DNA of 64,000 nucleotides from Clavelina lepadiformis (GCF_947623445.1 NC_135244.1:3472001-3536000), one strand, 5' to 3'. Positions 37,101 to 49,831 are shown, counted from the stretch's first letter. Numbers and translations are program-made. Notes: generated by a model from the sequence alone, not told the origin.

Positions 37101-38381
37101 TCACAGAAAGTCTCCACGTGTTCTCTATATGGACAGCTGATGAAGTGTTTCTCTAAATCTTGTTATTTGTAACTTGTTAATTGGTAAAATTTATTAGGTA
37201 ATAACTAGAAGATCTGTCGGTTGTAACCAACTTAACCTTGCTATAGTTTTTACTGTGAGCGCTTTTTTGTACACCTTCATTTAAGACACGACTTAGCAAA
37301 CAAATTTTGCAGTTTAAGCACGTTTGACTAAACGGATTTCCGCAGTTTTGCTTACTGGCTACGTCCTGAGTTTGTTTCATGAAGCACCTATAAGTCGAAA
37401 CTGAATTCATGCGGCTAGTAGACACGCTAAAATAAAGCTAGCCATCAACGATACATCCAATCTTTAATGTTAGAAGGTGTTGTAGCTTACACTGTACACT
37501 TGGTGGGAGTTACGACGCAGTAGCTTGCCCTGTGTAATAAAGTATCTTCGATGCTTAGCACATAATATCTCTCTAAAAACCTTCCATGCTCTGAACTGCT
37601 TGTAGCTCTCTGACCTTTGCGCCTTACCTTATCAAGCAAAACAAATTGCAATTGACATTTTCGATATATTATACAAACAACGCGTAAATGAAAAGAAAGA
37701 ATCATTTGCACTTATACACTTAGATGATGTTTCTACATATCAGAAATGAAAAGCATGTTTTACAAAAACGTATTGACAAAATAATAAAAAATACGAAGTT
37801 TTAGATGTTATTAAAATCTATATGAAGTAGTGATACTGTAAAACCAAAAAATGGTACCAATTGTACCATGCTTAATACGGAGCAAGCCCAGATAGAAAAT
37901 GCAGGCCCCAAAAGCAACAATTTATAGTAACAAGATTGCTTAATCTGTGATTTAGAAAAACTGCCGCAAAATTTACGCAAATCCATGACACCAAACAGAC
38001 ATATCAAAAATAGAAAGTCTTAAATAATAAAAGTTATATGAAAGATCATCATTTGAAGACAATCAAAGAAATGTGTTTAAAATTCTTGCAAGACACTGCG
38101 CAAAGTCGTGTCAAAGCGCATTAAACAGCTTGGAAAGGTATAATATGTACACAGCACATTTAACACACTGTCGAAAAGTGTACACAAATAAGATGTGCAA
38201 TGTCTTCCAATTCTGTATAGATTACAAAATAAATTTATATAGCTTCATGTTTGTTTTATAGTGACAATCACTATAGGTTGTAGATAGCAGTTCCTCTCAA
38301 AAACTGAAGTCCAGACCATCTGACCGCATCTGGCTCACAACTGCTTTGGCGCGGCTCAAAAAAACAGTTAACAAATTTCAG
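34198..38381. other. Gene-poor interval before the GPCR
   Basis: Contains the dispersed repeat at 35400-35600 and a CpG-dense patch at 36330-36475 with inverted GAGCGCG/CGCGCTC words, probably a transposon end. One isolated exon-like segment lies at 36684-36820 (+), with acceptor TTTTCGTACAG, donor CCTG/GTAAGC and an open frame throughout (for example LFSRACYQQLVRQLIF). No partner exons were found, so it is not called as a gene. The rest shows nothing recognisable. Confidence 0.4.
35400..35600 (+). repeat. Dispersed repeat, copy 2 (partner at 32935-33130)
   Basis: Same ordered blocks as the copy at 32935-33130, ending TTTTTAACAATGGGTTGCG compared with TTTTAAAAATGTGCTGCG. No ends or target duplication could be fixed. 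Confidence 0.55.
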
Positions 38382-39533
38382 CTAAATTGTGGATTCGGTT
38401 TGGACCGCTTGTTCGACGTCAGGGTTATTACGAGTTTTTGCAACTGTGACCTGAGTAGCGGTCGCTGATTTCTTGCACCGAAAAATGGCTGCCACGTGTT
38501 TCCGAAAATCTTTCCTTGCAATAATATAAGCAATGGGATTCACACAGGTGCGCGACCAGGTAAAGCAAACGGAGTACGTGGAGAAATAGACATAAAACCG
38601 TGCACTCGGTACTCCGCCTTTTATCCAGTAGGAAAAGGCGTTGTAAATATTAACTGTTTGCTCTGGCAGCTGGAACACGAAAAAGGCAACAATGATGAAA
38701 ACGATAAGCCTGGCCAAACTGTACTTTCTGGCGCTGCTGTTTAACAGCCTATTTCTGACAGTTATCAACACCTGGATGTAGCATGCACTTATCACAATCA
38801 TCGGTATTGCAAACCCGAAGATGAAGTTGAGGAAGTAATACGTCCCTAAGATGATGTTCCTATTCGGGTTGCCCAAAGGAACCATTGGCGCGCAGGGAAA
38901 CGAACACACGTTAAAAATGTCTTCCCCGTCTTCTGGCAAGTTGATTTCGGTGGAAGCATTCGCCGGAACAAAGGTTGTTGCATCCTCCGTTGAAGTCAAC
39001 TGCGGGACGGATGTGGCGTTAGCAAGCGAGCTGGCGTTTACGCGATCGTTTGCGATTACCCTTTTTGTTGCAGAGTCGTAAAGGAGACTAGGAACGGACA
39101 AAAGAAAAGCGGAAAGCCAAACCGCGACACAAACCCAACGCGCGATACTGAGACGACGGTATTTCTCCAAAGTCAGATAATGGACGACAGCCATCCACCG
39201 GTCAATCGCCATGGCAGTCAAAAAGAAGACACTTCCATATAAATTCAAGAAAGTGATGGTGCCCGCCACTTTGCACATGGCGTCTCCATAATGCCACGTC
39301 ATATCCTTGTAGTAGAAATCCACCCAAAAGGGGATAGTGCAGGCAAAAAGAAGGTCAGCTATAGCCAAATTAAAGAGATAACTCATCGATACTGTCCAGG
39401 AACGATATCGTCGTAATAAACTCACTATGACGAAGATATTACCAACGCTGGCAAGGATGAATACCGTAAGTAGAATAACAGTCAACGGAAAGAATTCGTC
39501 TTGCCTGTCGATATTCATGTTTTGATTTTCCAT
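38382..39533 (-). CDS. Class A GPCR, chemokine/angiotensin-receptor cluster type, intronless
   Basis: One uninterrupted frame of 383 aa from the chosen Met (MENQNMNIDRQDEFFPL); Mets 2 and 28 codons upstream also exist. Seven membrane spans are visible. TM1 has GNIFVIVSLL, TM2 LFNLAIADLLFACTIPFW, the TM3 cysteine is in DAMCKV with DRW in place of DRY, and TM7 has NPIAYII, matching NPxxY. The TM6 proline is kept (FFVFQLPEQ), but the usual CWxP is FQLP. Extracellular loop 2 is long, with three N-glycosylation sequons (NAS, NAT, NAS) and the disulphide cysteine in the VCSFPC block. The C-tail is short and basic, then Thr/Asn rich. Family-wise this is the peptide/chemokine branch of rhodopsin-like receptors. 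The ligand cannot be read from sequence. No neighbour suggests a pathway. Confidence 0.88.
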   Translation of the reverse strand: MENQNMNIDRQDEFFPLTVILLTVFILASVGNIFVIVSLLRRYRSWTVSMSYLFNLAIADLLFACTIPFWVDFYYKDMTWHYGDAMCKVAGTITFLNLYGSVFFLTAMAIDRWMAVVHYLTLEKYRRLSIARWVCVAVWLSAFLLSVPSLLYDSATKRVIANDRVNASSLANATSVPQLTSTEDATTFVPANASTEINLPEDGEDIFNVCSFPCAPMVPLGNPNRNIILGTYYFLNFIFGFAIPMIVISACYIQVLITVRNRLLNSSARKYSLARLIVFIIVAFFVFQLPEQTVNIYNAFSYWIKGGVPSARFYVYFSTYSVCFTWSRTCVNPIAYIIARKDFRKHVAAIFRCKKSATATQVTVAKTRNNPDVEQAVQTESTI

Positions 39534-39617
39534 TTGCATTAAAACTTTATCTTTGAATCTTATCACTGAAAACAAGATAATGGATTTATTGCTTGATATT
39601 AAATAAATCTCATACAC

Positions 39618-42600
39618 TGTATGATATTCGAAAAATATTTTAAAACTCCAGTAAAATTTAAAAAACTCTCGGTAGTCCTAATCAATGATCTAATTTCAAA
39701 TTGAGTTAAGCAATCATTTAATATCTATCAATTGCCAACATATAGCTTGCTCGCCAACTAACCGCATTTAAACGCCTTTTGTCTTAATATAGGACAAAAA
39801 CAGCCTTAACGCTTACAGCTGTGGTCGAGGTCTATTTCCAATTTAATAGCTCTTGAAATATAACTGTTGACGTGGTACATACGATCTACGACAAATGTTA
39901 ATCATTTTTGCTCTCTATCTGGCGTTTCCACAAAAGACATTTCCTTTCCAAACTGAAACGCTTCCTCTAGGCTGGCAAGGACAATCTGACAAATTCCTAT
40001 GATGGCAGATTTCAACAAAACTTACACCATATGCATATAACGACATGCATGACGTGACTAGAGGACGTGACGTCACGATCCCAGTTACAATAACAAAAAT
40101 AACCGTGACGTTATTTTCAAACTCATCAGTCATCACCTACTGGCACAAGCTACGTGCCAACAATCAAACGATAGCTTGGCTATTGGTCATGTTCTACTGT
40201 AGAGCTTGAAGTTGCGTTAACAACTAAATATTTTGAATTTCAAATACTCCACGGATTAAAAAGTAAACTCAAAATATCAGAGATTCAGTCGATTTGATTC
40301 GATATTCTGAAATATGCACAACGCTTGGTGATTTGCTTTGTTCAAAATAGGTAAATTTCATATAAATATAGCCAAATATAGCAACTAAACAATCGTTATT
40401 TGTAAACACGAGGAGATGGATGCGTTTTTTGCTCATAGAAAGAATGGTTTAAAGTAGCGCATTCATCTACATTCTATAAGGTTAATTACATTATACGGGT
40501 AACAAACTTTTTTTAAGCGTCTTAGCTCTGTAAAATTGCATATATCTGCAACACCTCCTATATAACAGTTTGGTAAACGAGTCAAAATATAACTTTATTC
40601 TACCCATTCAAAATCTTGCAATATATGATATATATAATATGTACGTTATTTGCATACACGTTCACATGTTGCCCGTCTGCTGCAAGAAAATACTTGGTAT
40701 AGCATAAATTAATAACCTTTAAAAATTGGAGTTGATTTATGTTAGTTGCGTGCAAACAGCGGAAATTCGAACATTTTTTCATCATGGATTAATTACATAC
40801 AGGCCGCCAATTTGGTAACAAGCACTACAGTTTGCTAAACAATTACAGAACTATCTGCGCATGTGCAAAAAGCAGCTTGTGTAAGCAAAATATGCACTGG
40901 TACGAGGGATAACGTAAAAATCATCATACTTTTAAATGTGTTGCTAACATTTAATTTTGGTTATTCTACTATATGACCATTAATTATTTCAATTCCATAT
41001 ACACCGATGTAAATCAACACAAACGAGTATTATGACCAGTATACACGATGAATAAACAGATATTCTAAAAATAGAAACTTTATTTACTTTGGTGGTTTCA
41101 GACTTCTTTTGTTATAGTTAATTTATATACGTAATATGTTTAAGCTTATGAAAGCATTACGTGACGCTATTAAGCCGGGATTCCACCGGGAACGGAATGG
41201 TTTGTTGTTAGTAGCCCATGCAAGCTGAATGTAAAGAAATGCGATTGAACGACACTAATTTATTCATGATGTCATTCATTTGTGATGTCAACCTATTTTT
41301 ACTTCGTATACTTTGGCACTAGAACACCTTGGCCGAGAGAATTTTGCTGAGAATTGACAACAAAAATTTACCAAGGCGGTGTTGATTATTTTCCTTTGCG
41401 GAAAATCCACAACAAAAATTGCGAAATGACACATTGTAAATTTTTCTCGCGGGGCTCCACCAAAAAATTCCAAATTTTAATTTCTGAAATATTGCGTCAG
41501 GATTTTGAAAATTTCCAAATCAATGACTTTCTGTTTTTCAAAAACTCTCTCAAATTCGAAGGAATTTCCCGCTTTTAACTCCACCAAGATTATTCACAAG
41601 AATAAGATGGAATATTACGAGAATATCTTTCGGCGGAGCCAAAGCCTTACTACAGTATAGCACTTTGTCAACAGCTTTTAACTAACCAGTCTGCTAATAA
41701 TCAAGGTATCATACCATTGGCCAATTCATATTTATTACATCATAATGGGTTTTGGAAGTTTATCCGAAAGCGGCATCTTCATTACCTGTTCTACATCTGT
41801 AAGGTTTGCCGCTTGTAAGAATAAATTTCTTGGTTAATTTTTAGTCTGTCATTAATTACCCAAAAAATTGTAGAGAAACCGACATTAGCTTTTTAACTGC
41901 TATAACTTATCAACTAAGCTAACACTCACTGAACCGAATTTAACCAAATCTATCTTCTAATCTCAATTTAATCAAACGCAAAATCAAAGTTTTAAACTTA
42001 TAACTTCTACACTTTACAGACTTATTTGCCTCTCTTCTAAGATTTTAACTAATAGATGATTTTCTTTCATTCCGTAACAACGTAGATGATCTGACAATCT
42101 ATTCTTACACTTTCACTTTCTGGCTAATGATGTCAACTTTAGACTCTTGAATAAGTCTTCCTGGGAATTAACTGTAGGCTATTTATAATACCAAGAGTCA
42201 CTCCAAGTATTTTTGCATTCCGCCCTCCCGTCCTACGTACGGTTGTTCACGTCCTGACCGAAAATGAAAAACAATTTGGATTTTGGAGCAATCTGCAAAA
42301 AAAAAGTAAAAAATAACTTGATAAACGAATACATTTTAACGTTGTCTATGCCTTCCAGTTTGTGAACTTTATTTCTCATTAATCATTTAAGCTTTTTGGG
42401 GTATTATATAACGGTAGCCAAAATACAGTTGTGACGTATGACATCCTGTTAAGTTATATGGTTTAGTTTTGGTGTCAAGTCTTTGGAAAATCTTTTTTTA
42501 AAGCTTAAGTCATAAATAATAGTTTATGAGCAAAGCATTTCTATGAATACGGTTTTATTTAACAATTTTTGCTTTGAAAACATGGCGTCATATATCGATA

Positions 42601-44971
42601 TCTCAACTATAGAATCTCGTGATTTGATCATACAATTTCCTATGCATGTCGCAACGTTTTTAATGATATCAACGCAAAACACGTTTTCTTCATAATCGTA
42701 GTTTTAATCATTTCAAAATCAACGAAATTCGTTTTTGCTTTCTATTTTACTATAGCCTATAACGCAAATACTAGTGCAATGATGCATAAAAAAGAGTTTG
42801 GAAAATTTCTATTTTCATTTTCCTACTTCTTACAGTTCTTGCTCCTGATCAATTTTAACAATGGTTGCTGTCACGCTAATATCGCAAACCAACTTGCAAT
42901 GAAAGGACAAATGGGCTAGGCCTGTTCTCTAATTGCTCACTGCTAAACTTTGTTGGGAAATTTTACCGTTGTGTAAAACGCTTTTATAAGAGATTCTATT
43001 GGGTGTTAACAATGCCATTGTGTCTCAAACTTTCGGTACGCTCATTCGGAATAACGGGTTTTAGTTTGACATATTCCATAAATAACCCATTGGATTGTTT
43101 GGCAAAATGTTGTGGTCGATTATTATGAGCTTGTGAAATGCTGTTACCAACGTTTGCGCCGATGAGCAGGTAGTATTCTATAACACCTTTAAAAAACCGA
43201 AGTGAAAACGTGCATAACAATTTTTTTGTTTCTAACAAGTTTATTAAGTTCTAACGGTTTGATTTGTTTATTGAGCAACTGAATATCTTCTGTCGCAAAC
43301 GTACGCCATGCGTTTACGGCGGACCTTAGGGAAAGTAATGGCAAAACGGTTTTAGGCAAATTTTAATTTATTTTATTTCAAATTATTATCAAATTTATTT
43401 CCATTTTGCGGATAACCGCAGCTCGTATGGGGAATAAAAATCGAGTCCTTAAAAAAGATTTCTCAAGCTTTTTTCACGTAGAATGGGGATTGAGACCAAC
43501 TAACAACTAATACATTTTATGTTGATACTTTTTCCGCTGTATATCTTTTCAAAATCGAACCGATGCCTTGCCGTTGCCTAGCGGTCAGAGTAATGAACTC
43601 TACAAATCTTACGAAGAAGAAAGTCCCGTTTGAAAAGGTAAGAGAAAAAAGAGGTTGTTGTTGTTTGCTAAATTGTCAAATTTCATGCTGGTGTGAGTAA
43701 TAGTATGCTTATGATAAATTGCGTTTTAATTTTTGTTTCATTAGCCTTTTTAAGGCATAGTTTAAGTCCAAATCATAAACAGCTCAAAAGAATCACGAGC
43801 GTAGATTTATTTAGACCTATACTATATTTAGCAAGTCTCTTGCGCTGTTTAGACAAAATTAGGTAAATAAGATGAATAATTTAATACATGAACAAACGAA
43901 TAAAAAATAACACGATGAATACTATCAATTTTTCGGAGCGTCGATGAAGATTTTTTAAGAATCCTGTTCGAGAAGCAGGATTGTGGTATCTGATCAACTG
44001 CCTTACACGCCTATTTTTAATTTGTGCGCCACTATGGCTCATGAATATAAGATCAAATGGCGCATAAAAATCAGTAGCTTACTCATGATTAACCCGGTAT
44101 ATAAGGAGAGTTGCAGGCTGGTAGCGTTTTCTTCGGTTGCCTTCTGTTGTGTATTTTGCGATTTTTAAAGCCATATTTGTATAAACATCTTTAACAAAAC
44201 ATGTGGTTCTAGAGTCTAGACTATTAGCTGATAATAAACTAACAAATTGATAGAAACGATTATTTGTAGTAGCCATGTTACGCCAATGGCGGATTAAGGG
44301 GGTGGTTAACTGGGCTGCAGCCGGAGCCCCTGGATTTTAGGGGCCCCCAGAATTGAAATACAAGTAGGTTACTTATAACAACAGAAATGACTTAATACTG
44401 GTTTAATAGAGCTCGTCTGAGTCTGTCCATTACAAGAAAATTAACTTCTAACATTTTCTTATATTTGCGTCGATCTCCTGACAATATTACGTCACTAACT
44501 CACTACGCCTCCATTTCCATTTCATCCACTCAGTTAGGTGGTGCACACATTCAAACATCGACTCGCGTGAAATCATTCAAATAGGTGGTCGTCATGAATC
44601 GGTACAGTTATTACGCCATAACCACCTTTGTTTGATTCTAAACAAACTCATTAAATGCAATTCTCCCAGTCTTTCTTAAAATGGTAATTACAACTAACCA
44701 AACTAACACCTGTAATTTCGCCTCAAGACATAAAAATTGTCATATTGGCAACATAATTTTACACATCAATAAGAATTAAAAAGTTTTAAACCATCTTAAG
44801 TTTTTTCACATCAAAATAAACAACCCCCGGAAAAGCGAGAAGGAGGCAGATGACAGTAAGAGAAGAAATCTTATACTGTACCAAAACTCCGAAACCACTG
44901 CTGAAAAAGCGTATACAAACATCATTATTCACTGCCGTATGTAGCAAAGTCGCAGGTAAGCGACTAACCGC
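39618..44971. other. Gene desert, no supported gene
   Basis: AT-rich, with scattered short open frames lacking coding character. At 44278-44360 GGCGGATTAAGGGGGTGG followed by GGGGCCCCCAG resembles a decayed MITE end. Around 43565-43600, TGCCTAGCGGTCAGAGTAAT resembles a tRNA-type A box, without a convincing B box. Nothing else can be supported. Confidence 0.45.
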
Positions 44972-45365
44972 CACTGTTGTAATGACTCGAATCACATTTT
45001 ATGATGACTCGAGTCAAACAGCCTAAATGACTCGACTTGACTGGAGTCAGAGTGCATAATGGTCCGAATCACGTTATGACAACGGTAACGTCAAAAAATG
45101 GAGCTTAGGGCAACAAATCAGACATTTTTTAAAAATTTACACTTTTCTTAAAAAATATGACTCACATTAATTTGCAAACAGCTATGACGTTATGGCCTGA
45201 CAATATGACGTTATTACTATGCTATGACGTTATGGTAACCACCGCAACGCATAGTTTGATGTCAGGAAAATTTTAAGTTATAAATGCATTAACTTGACTT
45301 GAGTTAAAGTTTAAACTAACTCGACTTGACTCAAGTTAGAAAAAAGTGACTTGGTTACGACAATG
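44972..45365. mobile_element. hAT-like nonautonomous element, 394 bp
   Basis: Ends are inverted: left CACTGTTGTAATGACTC, right (reverse complement) CATTGTCGTAACCAAGTC, both followed by subterminal ACTCGAGTCAA-type words. Flanks are CTAACCGC at 44964-44971 and CTAATCGC at 45366-45373, an 8-bp target duplication with one mismatch, as hAT elements make. There is no transposase frame inside. The mismatch and diverged arms suggest moderate age. Confidence 0.7.
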
Positions 45366-45952
45366 CTAATCGCAATATGGACATATGGTATTGTATAGGC
45401 CTATGATGGCATCAAATTTTTGCAGAAATTACAGCTTGAACCCAGTAATGACTTGTAGCGTTCGCCAAATTATCAGCTAGGCAATGGTAGGACACCACGC
45501 TTATTTGCCGAAAAAGTTGTATCTTTCTCTATTTCACAGTTCGCATTTAGAGTTAGTCAACTTTAGGACAAGGAGGCACATACAGACGCTCTTTTGAGAC
45601 GTCACTCCAATTCAGGTTATGCCTGTGCTTCTGTTCATTTTATTTTCCTACAAATAGTTCCCAAGTTAGCCGGAGTGTGGGTCTGGTGGATTAGGAACGG
45701 CTCAACAGCACATATATAGCGTGATGTATTTCGTTGCGCTTTAAACTCTTTATGTTTCAGCTGTTCGAGACCTGCTGGACTTGTCGCACTTGTTGTGTGG
45801 CGATGTAACCTATATATGTTCTTGGATGGTTGGTTTTTTATGCTTTTTTTTATTTTCTGGTTTGAACAAATTTGATATCCAAAACCACTGACCATTGCAA
45901 ACATTGATTAATTATAATTAACTTATTTATTGTATTTTTTTCGAAGATAAAA

Positions 45953-46005
45953 GCCGTGGCTACTATTTTTTATTTCTGATCATTTTGTGCGGTTTCTATT
46001 TTTTA
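45953..46005. repeat. Fragment of the GCGGCTTCTATT MITE family
   Basis: GTGGCTACTATTTTTTATTT, then TTTTGTGCGGTTTCTATT, aligns with the middle of the element at 47665-47779. Both ends are missing. Confidence 0.55.
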
Positions 46006-46441
46006 ATCAGATCAACAGACGATTGGACTCTTTCACTTTGCTGCTAATCCTGTTTAATCAGCACATGCTTAAGAGACCGTTCACACTTTGTGTCTCTTGT
46101 TGAAAGAACGTTTTCACACTTCCCATTCGGTACGCTGCTGGCGCTCGGCTTTGTCTAAATGACATCAGAAATGGAAGAAGTGTTACTTAGCTACAACTCT
46201 GCCGTCTCTATTATCAAGTAGCAGCAAACAAAGTTTTCACTTGTTATAATACCACTAATTCTACAGTTTCAACTTAGTCATTCATTTGCAAAGCACTTAC
46301 TTTCACTTATTCTGTGCACACGATTTTTGTAGTGCTGTCATATAGAAACCTAACGCTATCTAACTCCAAAAGGATATTCAAAAGGGCTGCGTATGTGGTC
46401 TAGAAGTTCTCTGAATTATCAATTGAACGTGTACTAAATAT

Positions 46442-46868
46442 TGCGGATGGGCCGATACGAACCCAAACCCAAATAGATTCGCCGAATATCGTCTTTGTAG
46501 AAGATTCAGGAGAACACGAATACCAACAATGGCGAACCCGAATACAATATTACTTATGAATTTGCTGACTTTGTTAAAAAATGATGATCTAGTTTCTCGA
46601 CAATGCTAAAATAGAGTAAGCAGTTCTTACAATGAAGGTCGTTTTCCTAACGATTTTGCTTTTTCAATCGTTTTTTAAACACTGTTTTTTTTTTAAAGAA
46701 AGCGACTTGTTTATCGATTACGTCATGTTACAAGCAAGACTTGACTACTTTTGGATGAAATTTTATTGTTTGGTTCTAATACGAATAGATTCGGGATTCA
46801 TTCGTGTCGACCTTCATGATATTCGGGTTCGCACGAGCCCGAATAATCTTCCTCGAGGCACATCTCTA
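46442..46868. mobile_element. hAT-like nonautonomous element, 427 bp
   Basis: Target duplication CTAAATAT is present at 46434-46441 and 46869-46876 (8 bp, perfect). Terminal sequences are TGCGGATGGGCC at the left and, reverse complemented, TAGAGATGTGCC at the right. Subterminal words with CCGAATA and ATTCG recur in both orientations. The open frame at 46632-46934 crosses the element border and is not a gene. Confidence 0.75.
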
Positions 46869-47664
46869 CTAAATATTACGCGAAACATCCGACTAATACT
46901 GCTTCAATTATATTATCTACAATGTAGCTCATAATCACGTAGCAGTCGTTATCTAGAATTCTATTCAGCGGGTTATGGCTTTTGGAGCCCCGAGCCGAGC
47001 GGAAGAGTCTATTCACTGAGAAGTGGATATCGGTTAAACTCCACACACTCTAAACTCAATACAATGTCAAATATGCAACGGATTTATACACGACGAGGAG
47101 AATGAACAGAAATAGACAGCTACCTCGAGGAGAAATGCGCTCCAAACCGGAAACTGAAAGCAGCATGTAATATCCATGACGTAGTCTGACCAGATAAAGT
47201 AAGATTCCTTGCCGCTTGCAGTTACTGTTACCGGTGATCAAGAAATTGTCGTAAACTTTAATGATATTATTCATAACGATGGTGAAACTGACCCACGATA
47301 CTAAAAATAAAACTCGTGAATAGTCTTCAGAAGCGGGCTGGGCCACAAATTGTTACCGGGAAAATGTTCAAAGCGGCCGGCCCCAAATTATTGATATTTA
47401 GGCAAAGACTTTGCATCTAGCAAAGTGCATTCTTTGACAGCAACGACTTCGCGTCCTGCCCTTGTTCAACATTGAAACTTGCCAAAACGGCTTCATTGTG
47501 CCGTTTTGCTGCTTCGTGTTCTAGAAAGTGTTGATATACATCAGGTGAAAATGTGGTATGTGTGTTTTAGAAACTGCCTGACAAACCTTAGGCTTATGCA
47601 AAAGTACAGCCCAATCAGCTTCGTTCCTGACCTCTACGGCTAGGCTATGTCCTATTTCCAAGTA

Positions 47665-47779
47665 CCGTATTTTCCTGAATAGAAACTGCGGCTACTATTT
47701 TTTATTTTTGAAAGTTTTGTGCGGCTTCTATTCGAGGGCGGCTTCTATTCAAGGGCGGTTTAAATTCAAGAAAATACAG
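47665..47779. mobile_element. Mariner-type MITE, 115 bp
   Basis: Inverted ends CCGTATTTTCCTGAAT and (reverse complement) CTGTATTTTCTTGAAT, flanked by TA on both sides, as Tc1/mariner insertions are. Internally the word GGCGGCTTCTATTC is tandemly repeated. A partial relative lies at 45953-46005. Confidence 0.7.
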
Positions 47780-48144
47780 TAGGCCTACGCTATTTCTGAA
47801 TATATTGCATTCATTCATTACACTGGTCGACATGATTTTTATTTTCTGGCAAAAATGGTGACTTCTAAGATAATTTGCTCACGCTGATTACGAATATGAA
47901 GTCGCTTTTTTTCTATCACGTCAAGATTTTTTATAATTTGTGATTTAAAATTTTTCACTTCACTACTAATAACAGCCTGTTCTATGAAGTATTCCTCGTT
48001 GTTGGGTCATAGTTACTATTGTCATAGCCATTATACATCATTGTGACGTCATAATAATTTTATCGTGAGTAAACCAGGCTACATGCAAACACATGTACAG
48101 TAGCCTACCATATGCCAGCTTGTGCGTATCATAGTCAAGCCTAA

Positions 48145-49278
48145 AAGCTGTATTGTTGCACAATACAAATCAATTTGCTTCTATCCATGTAGCTCATTCA
48201 ACTAGCATCACCACCGGGAATGCATTTTCCCAGGGGTGCTTGGAAAAAGCTCAATCGCCTTAGAACTGGCGTTGGCCTCTTCCGCTCAACAATGCACAAA
48301 TGGGGTATGGCTCCATCTGCGGCCTGTGAGTGTGGTGCAGAAGAGCAGACTGCAGACCACGTCATAACCACTTGTCCCACATACCGCCATCCTTGTGGAA
48401 ACCGTGGTCTGACAACAATGGATGAAAACCTGGTCAGCTGGCTAACAAACACCTGCCCTACAATATGAAGTTTTTGTTCCCTCTCTGAAATTAAAGAACC
48501 ATCTACTCCACACGAAGAAGAAGAAGAAGATTCAACTAGCATGAAGGAGTCTTACGAAAATATGAAACTTTTTCTTTCGAAGTTGCAATATAGCACTCAT
48601 ACATGGAAAGTTTGCGTTGATTTTAAAGTCGTAAATATGCTACTGGGTCAACAAACTGGATTTACAAAGTAGCCTTGTTTTATGTGTGAATGGGACAGCC
48701 GAGACAGGAGAAATCATTGGATTTAACGTGAGTGGCCGTTGAGGGAGTATCTTACACCAGGCTATAAAAATGTTTTACAGCCTGCTCTTATCGACAGATC
48801 TAATGTTATACTTCCACCATTACATATTAAACTGGGTCTCATGAAACAGTTTGTAAAAGCTCTCAACAAAGAAGGTGTATGTTTTAAATACATTCGGGAA
48901 AAGTTTCCTCACTTGAGTGCCGAGAAAGTTAAAGAGGGTGTATTTGTTGGACCTCAAATCAGAACACTCACCAAAGACCCCCAATTTCTTGTTACCATGA
49001 CGGATGTGGAAAAAAAAGCATGGCTCTCTTTCACCGAAGTTGTATCTAAATTTCTTGGAAATACTAAAGATCCGGATTACCAAAATATTGTAGAAAACAT
49101 GTTGGTTTCTTATCAAGCACTTGGATGTCTAATGAGTTTAAAGGTTCATTTTCTACGCGCACATTTGGACAATTTTCCTAAAAACTTGGGTGACATGAGT
49201 GAGGAGCATGGTGAACGTTTTCACCAGGACTTCAAAGCCATGGGCACAAGCGCCCTTAATACAACCGTTTTTGAGTAA
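48145..49278 (+). pseudogene. Decayed mobile-element ORF of unnamed dispersed protein family
   Basis: The translation in one orientation shows blocks I recall from a protein family spread in many copies through insect, hydrozoan and other invertebrate genomes: TWKVCVDFKVVNMLLGQQ, CFMCEWDSR, LPPLHIKLGLMKQFVKAL, GVFVGPQIRTL, LGCLMSLKVHFLRAHLD and EEHGERFHQD. Copy number and dispersal suggest it belongs to a transposable element, but I cannot name the superfamily with certainty. The copy is broken and is further split by a LINE fragment at 48209-48529. No terminal repeats were located. Confidence 0.6.
48209..48529 (+). mobile_element. 5'-truncated LINE, 321 bp
   Basis: A 13-bp target duplication, ATTCAACTAGCAT, flanks the insert (48196-48208 and 48530-48542). 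The insert encodes the extreme C-terminus of a non-LTR reverse transcriptase, with LNRLRTGVGLFRSTMHKWG and a Cys/His end CECGAEEQTADHVITTCP. It finishes with a GAA-repeat tail (CGAAGAAGAAGAAGAAG). This is typical target-primed insertion with strong 5' truncation. The frame is open from its start to a stop near 48468, and the identical duplications suggest a fairly recent event. Confidence 0.9.
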
Positions 49279-49831
49279 AATTTTCATTCAATTTTTGCAA
49301 AAAAGTGTGACGTGATGGGTGAATTCTGACTGCAAATTCGGAATCAGCATAGTCAAATTAGGTAAACTCAATTAATTGTTTGAAAAAAATTAAAAAAAAG
49401 TTGAAAAATGTCGCCTAGTGATAATTATCTAAAAGCATTGCAACCCGTATTGTAGCACTTAAGCGCTGCCTACAGACCTTAGTAGCCTATTGATTTGACG
49501 GAGAACCGTATGTGGAAATGTGGCACTTGTACGCACGAGGTTCATCAACGTGCATGCCGAACCGTTTTCTTTGCACACCGATTTATAATAAAGAAAGAAA
49601 GAATTGAGGCTTCTGTACACGTCATTTGGTCAAAATTTGGCAACATCTATTTCACCGGCTGCCGGTTACCGAATTTGTAAAAAGCTAATTTGGTAAACGT
49701 CAGCCAGTTACGCATTTAGTATTTTTCTACTTCAGTAAACGGCAACCAGTGAATTAGACACTTATTTTACCGGCCTCCGTTTACGGAAGTAGGAAAATAG
49801 GAATACGGTAAACGGCCATTACACTAATCAG

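Noticed and set aside
46632-46934. Plus-strand 100-codon frame
   Set aside because: Crosses the right end of the hAT-like element at 46868, so it is a chance frame over an insertion border.
47056-47346. Minus-strand 96-codon frame with hydrophobic segments
   Set aside because: No recognisable motif and no supporting exon; lies in transposon-rich DNA. Kept only as a possibility.
48198-48542. Minus-strand 114-codon frame with Ser run
   Set aside because: Antisense of the LINE fragment; the Ser run is the reverse of the GAA tail.
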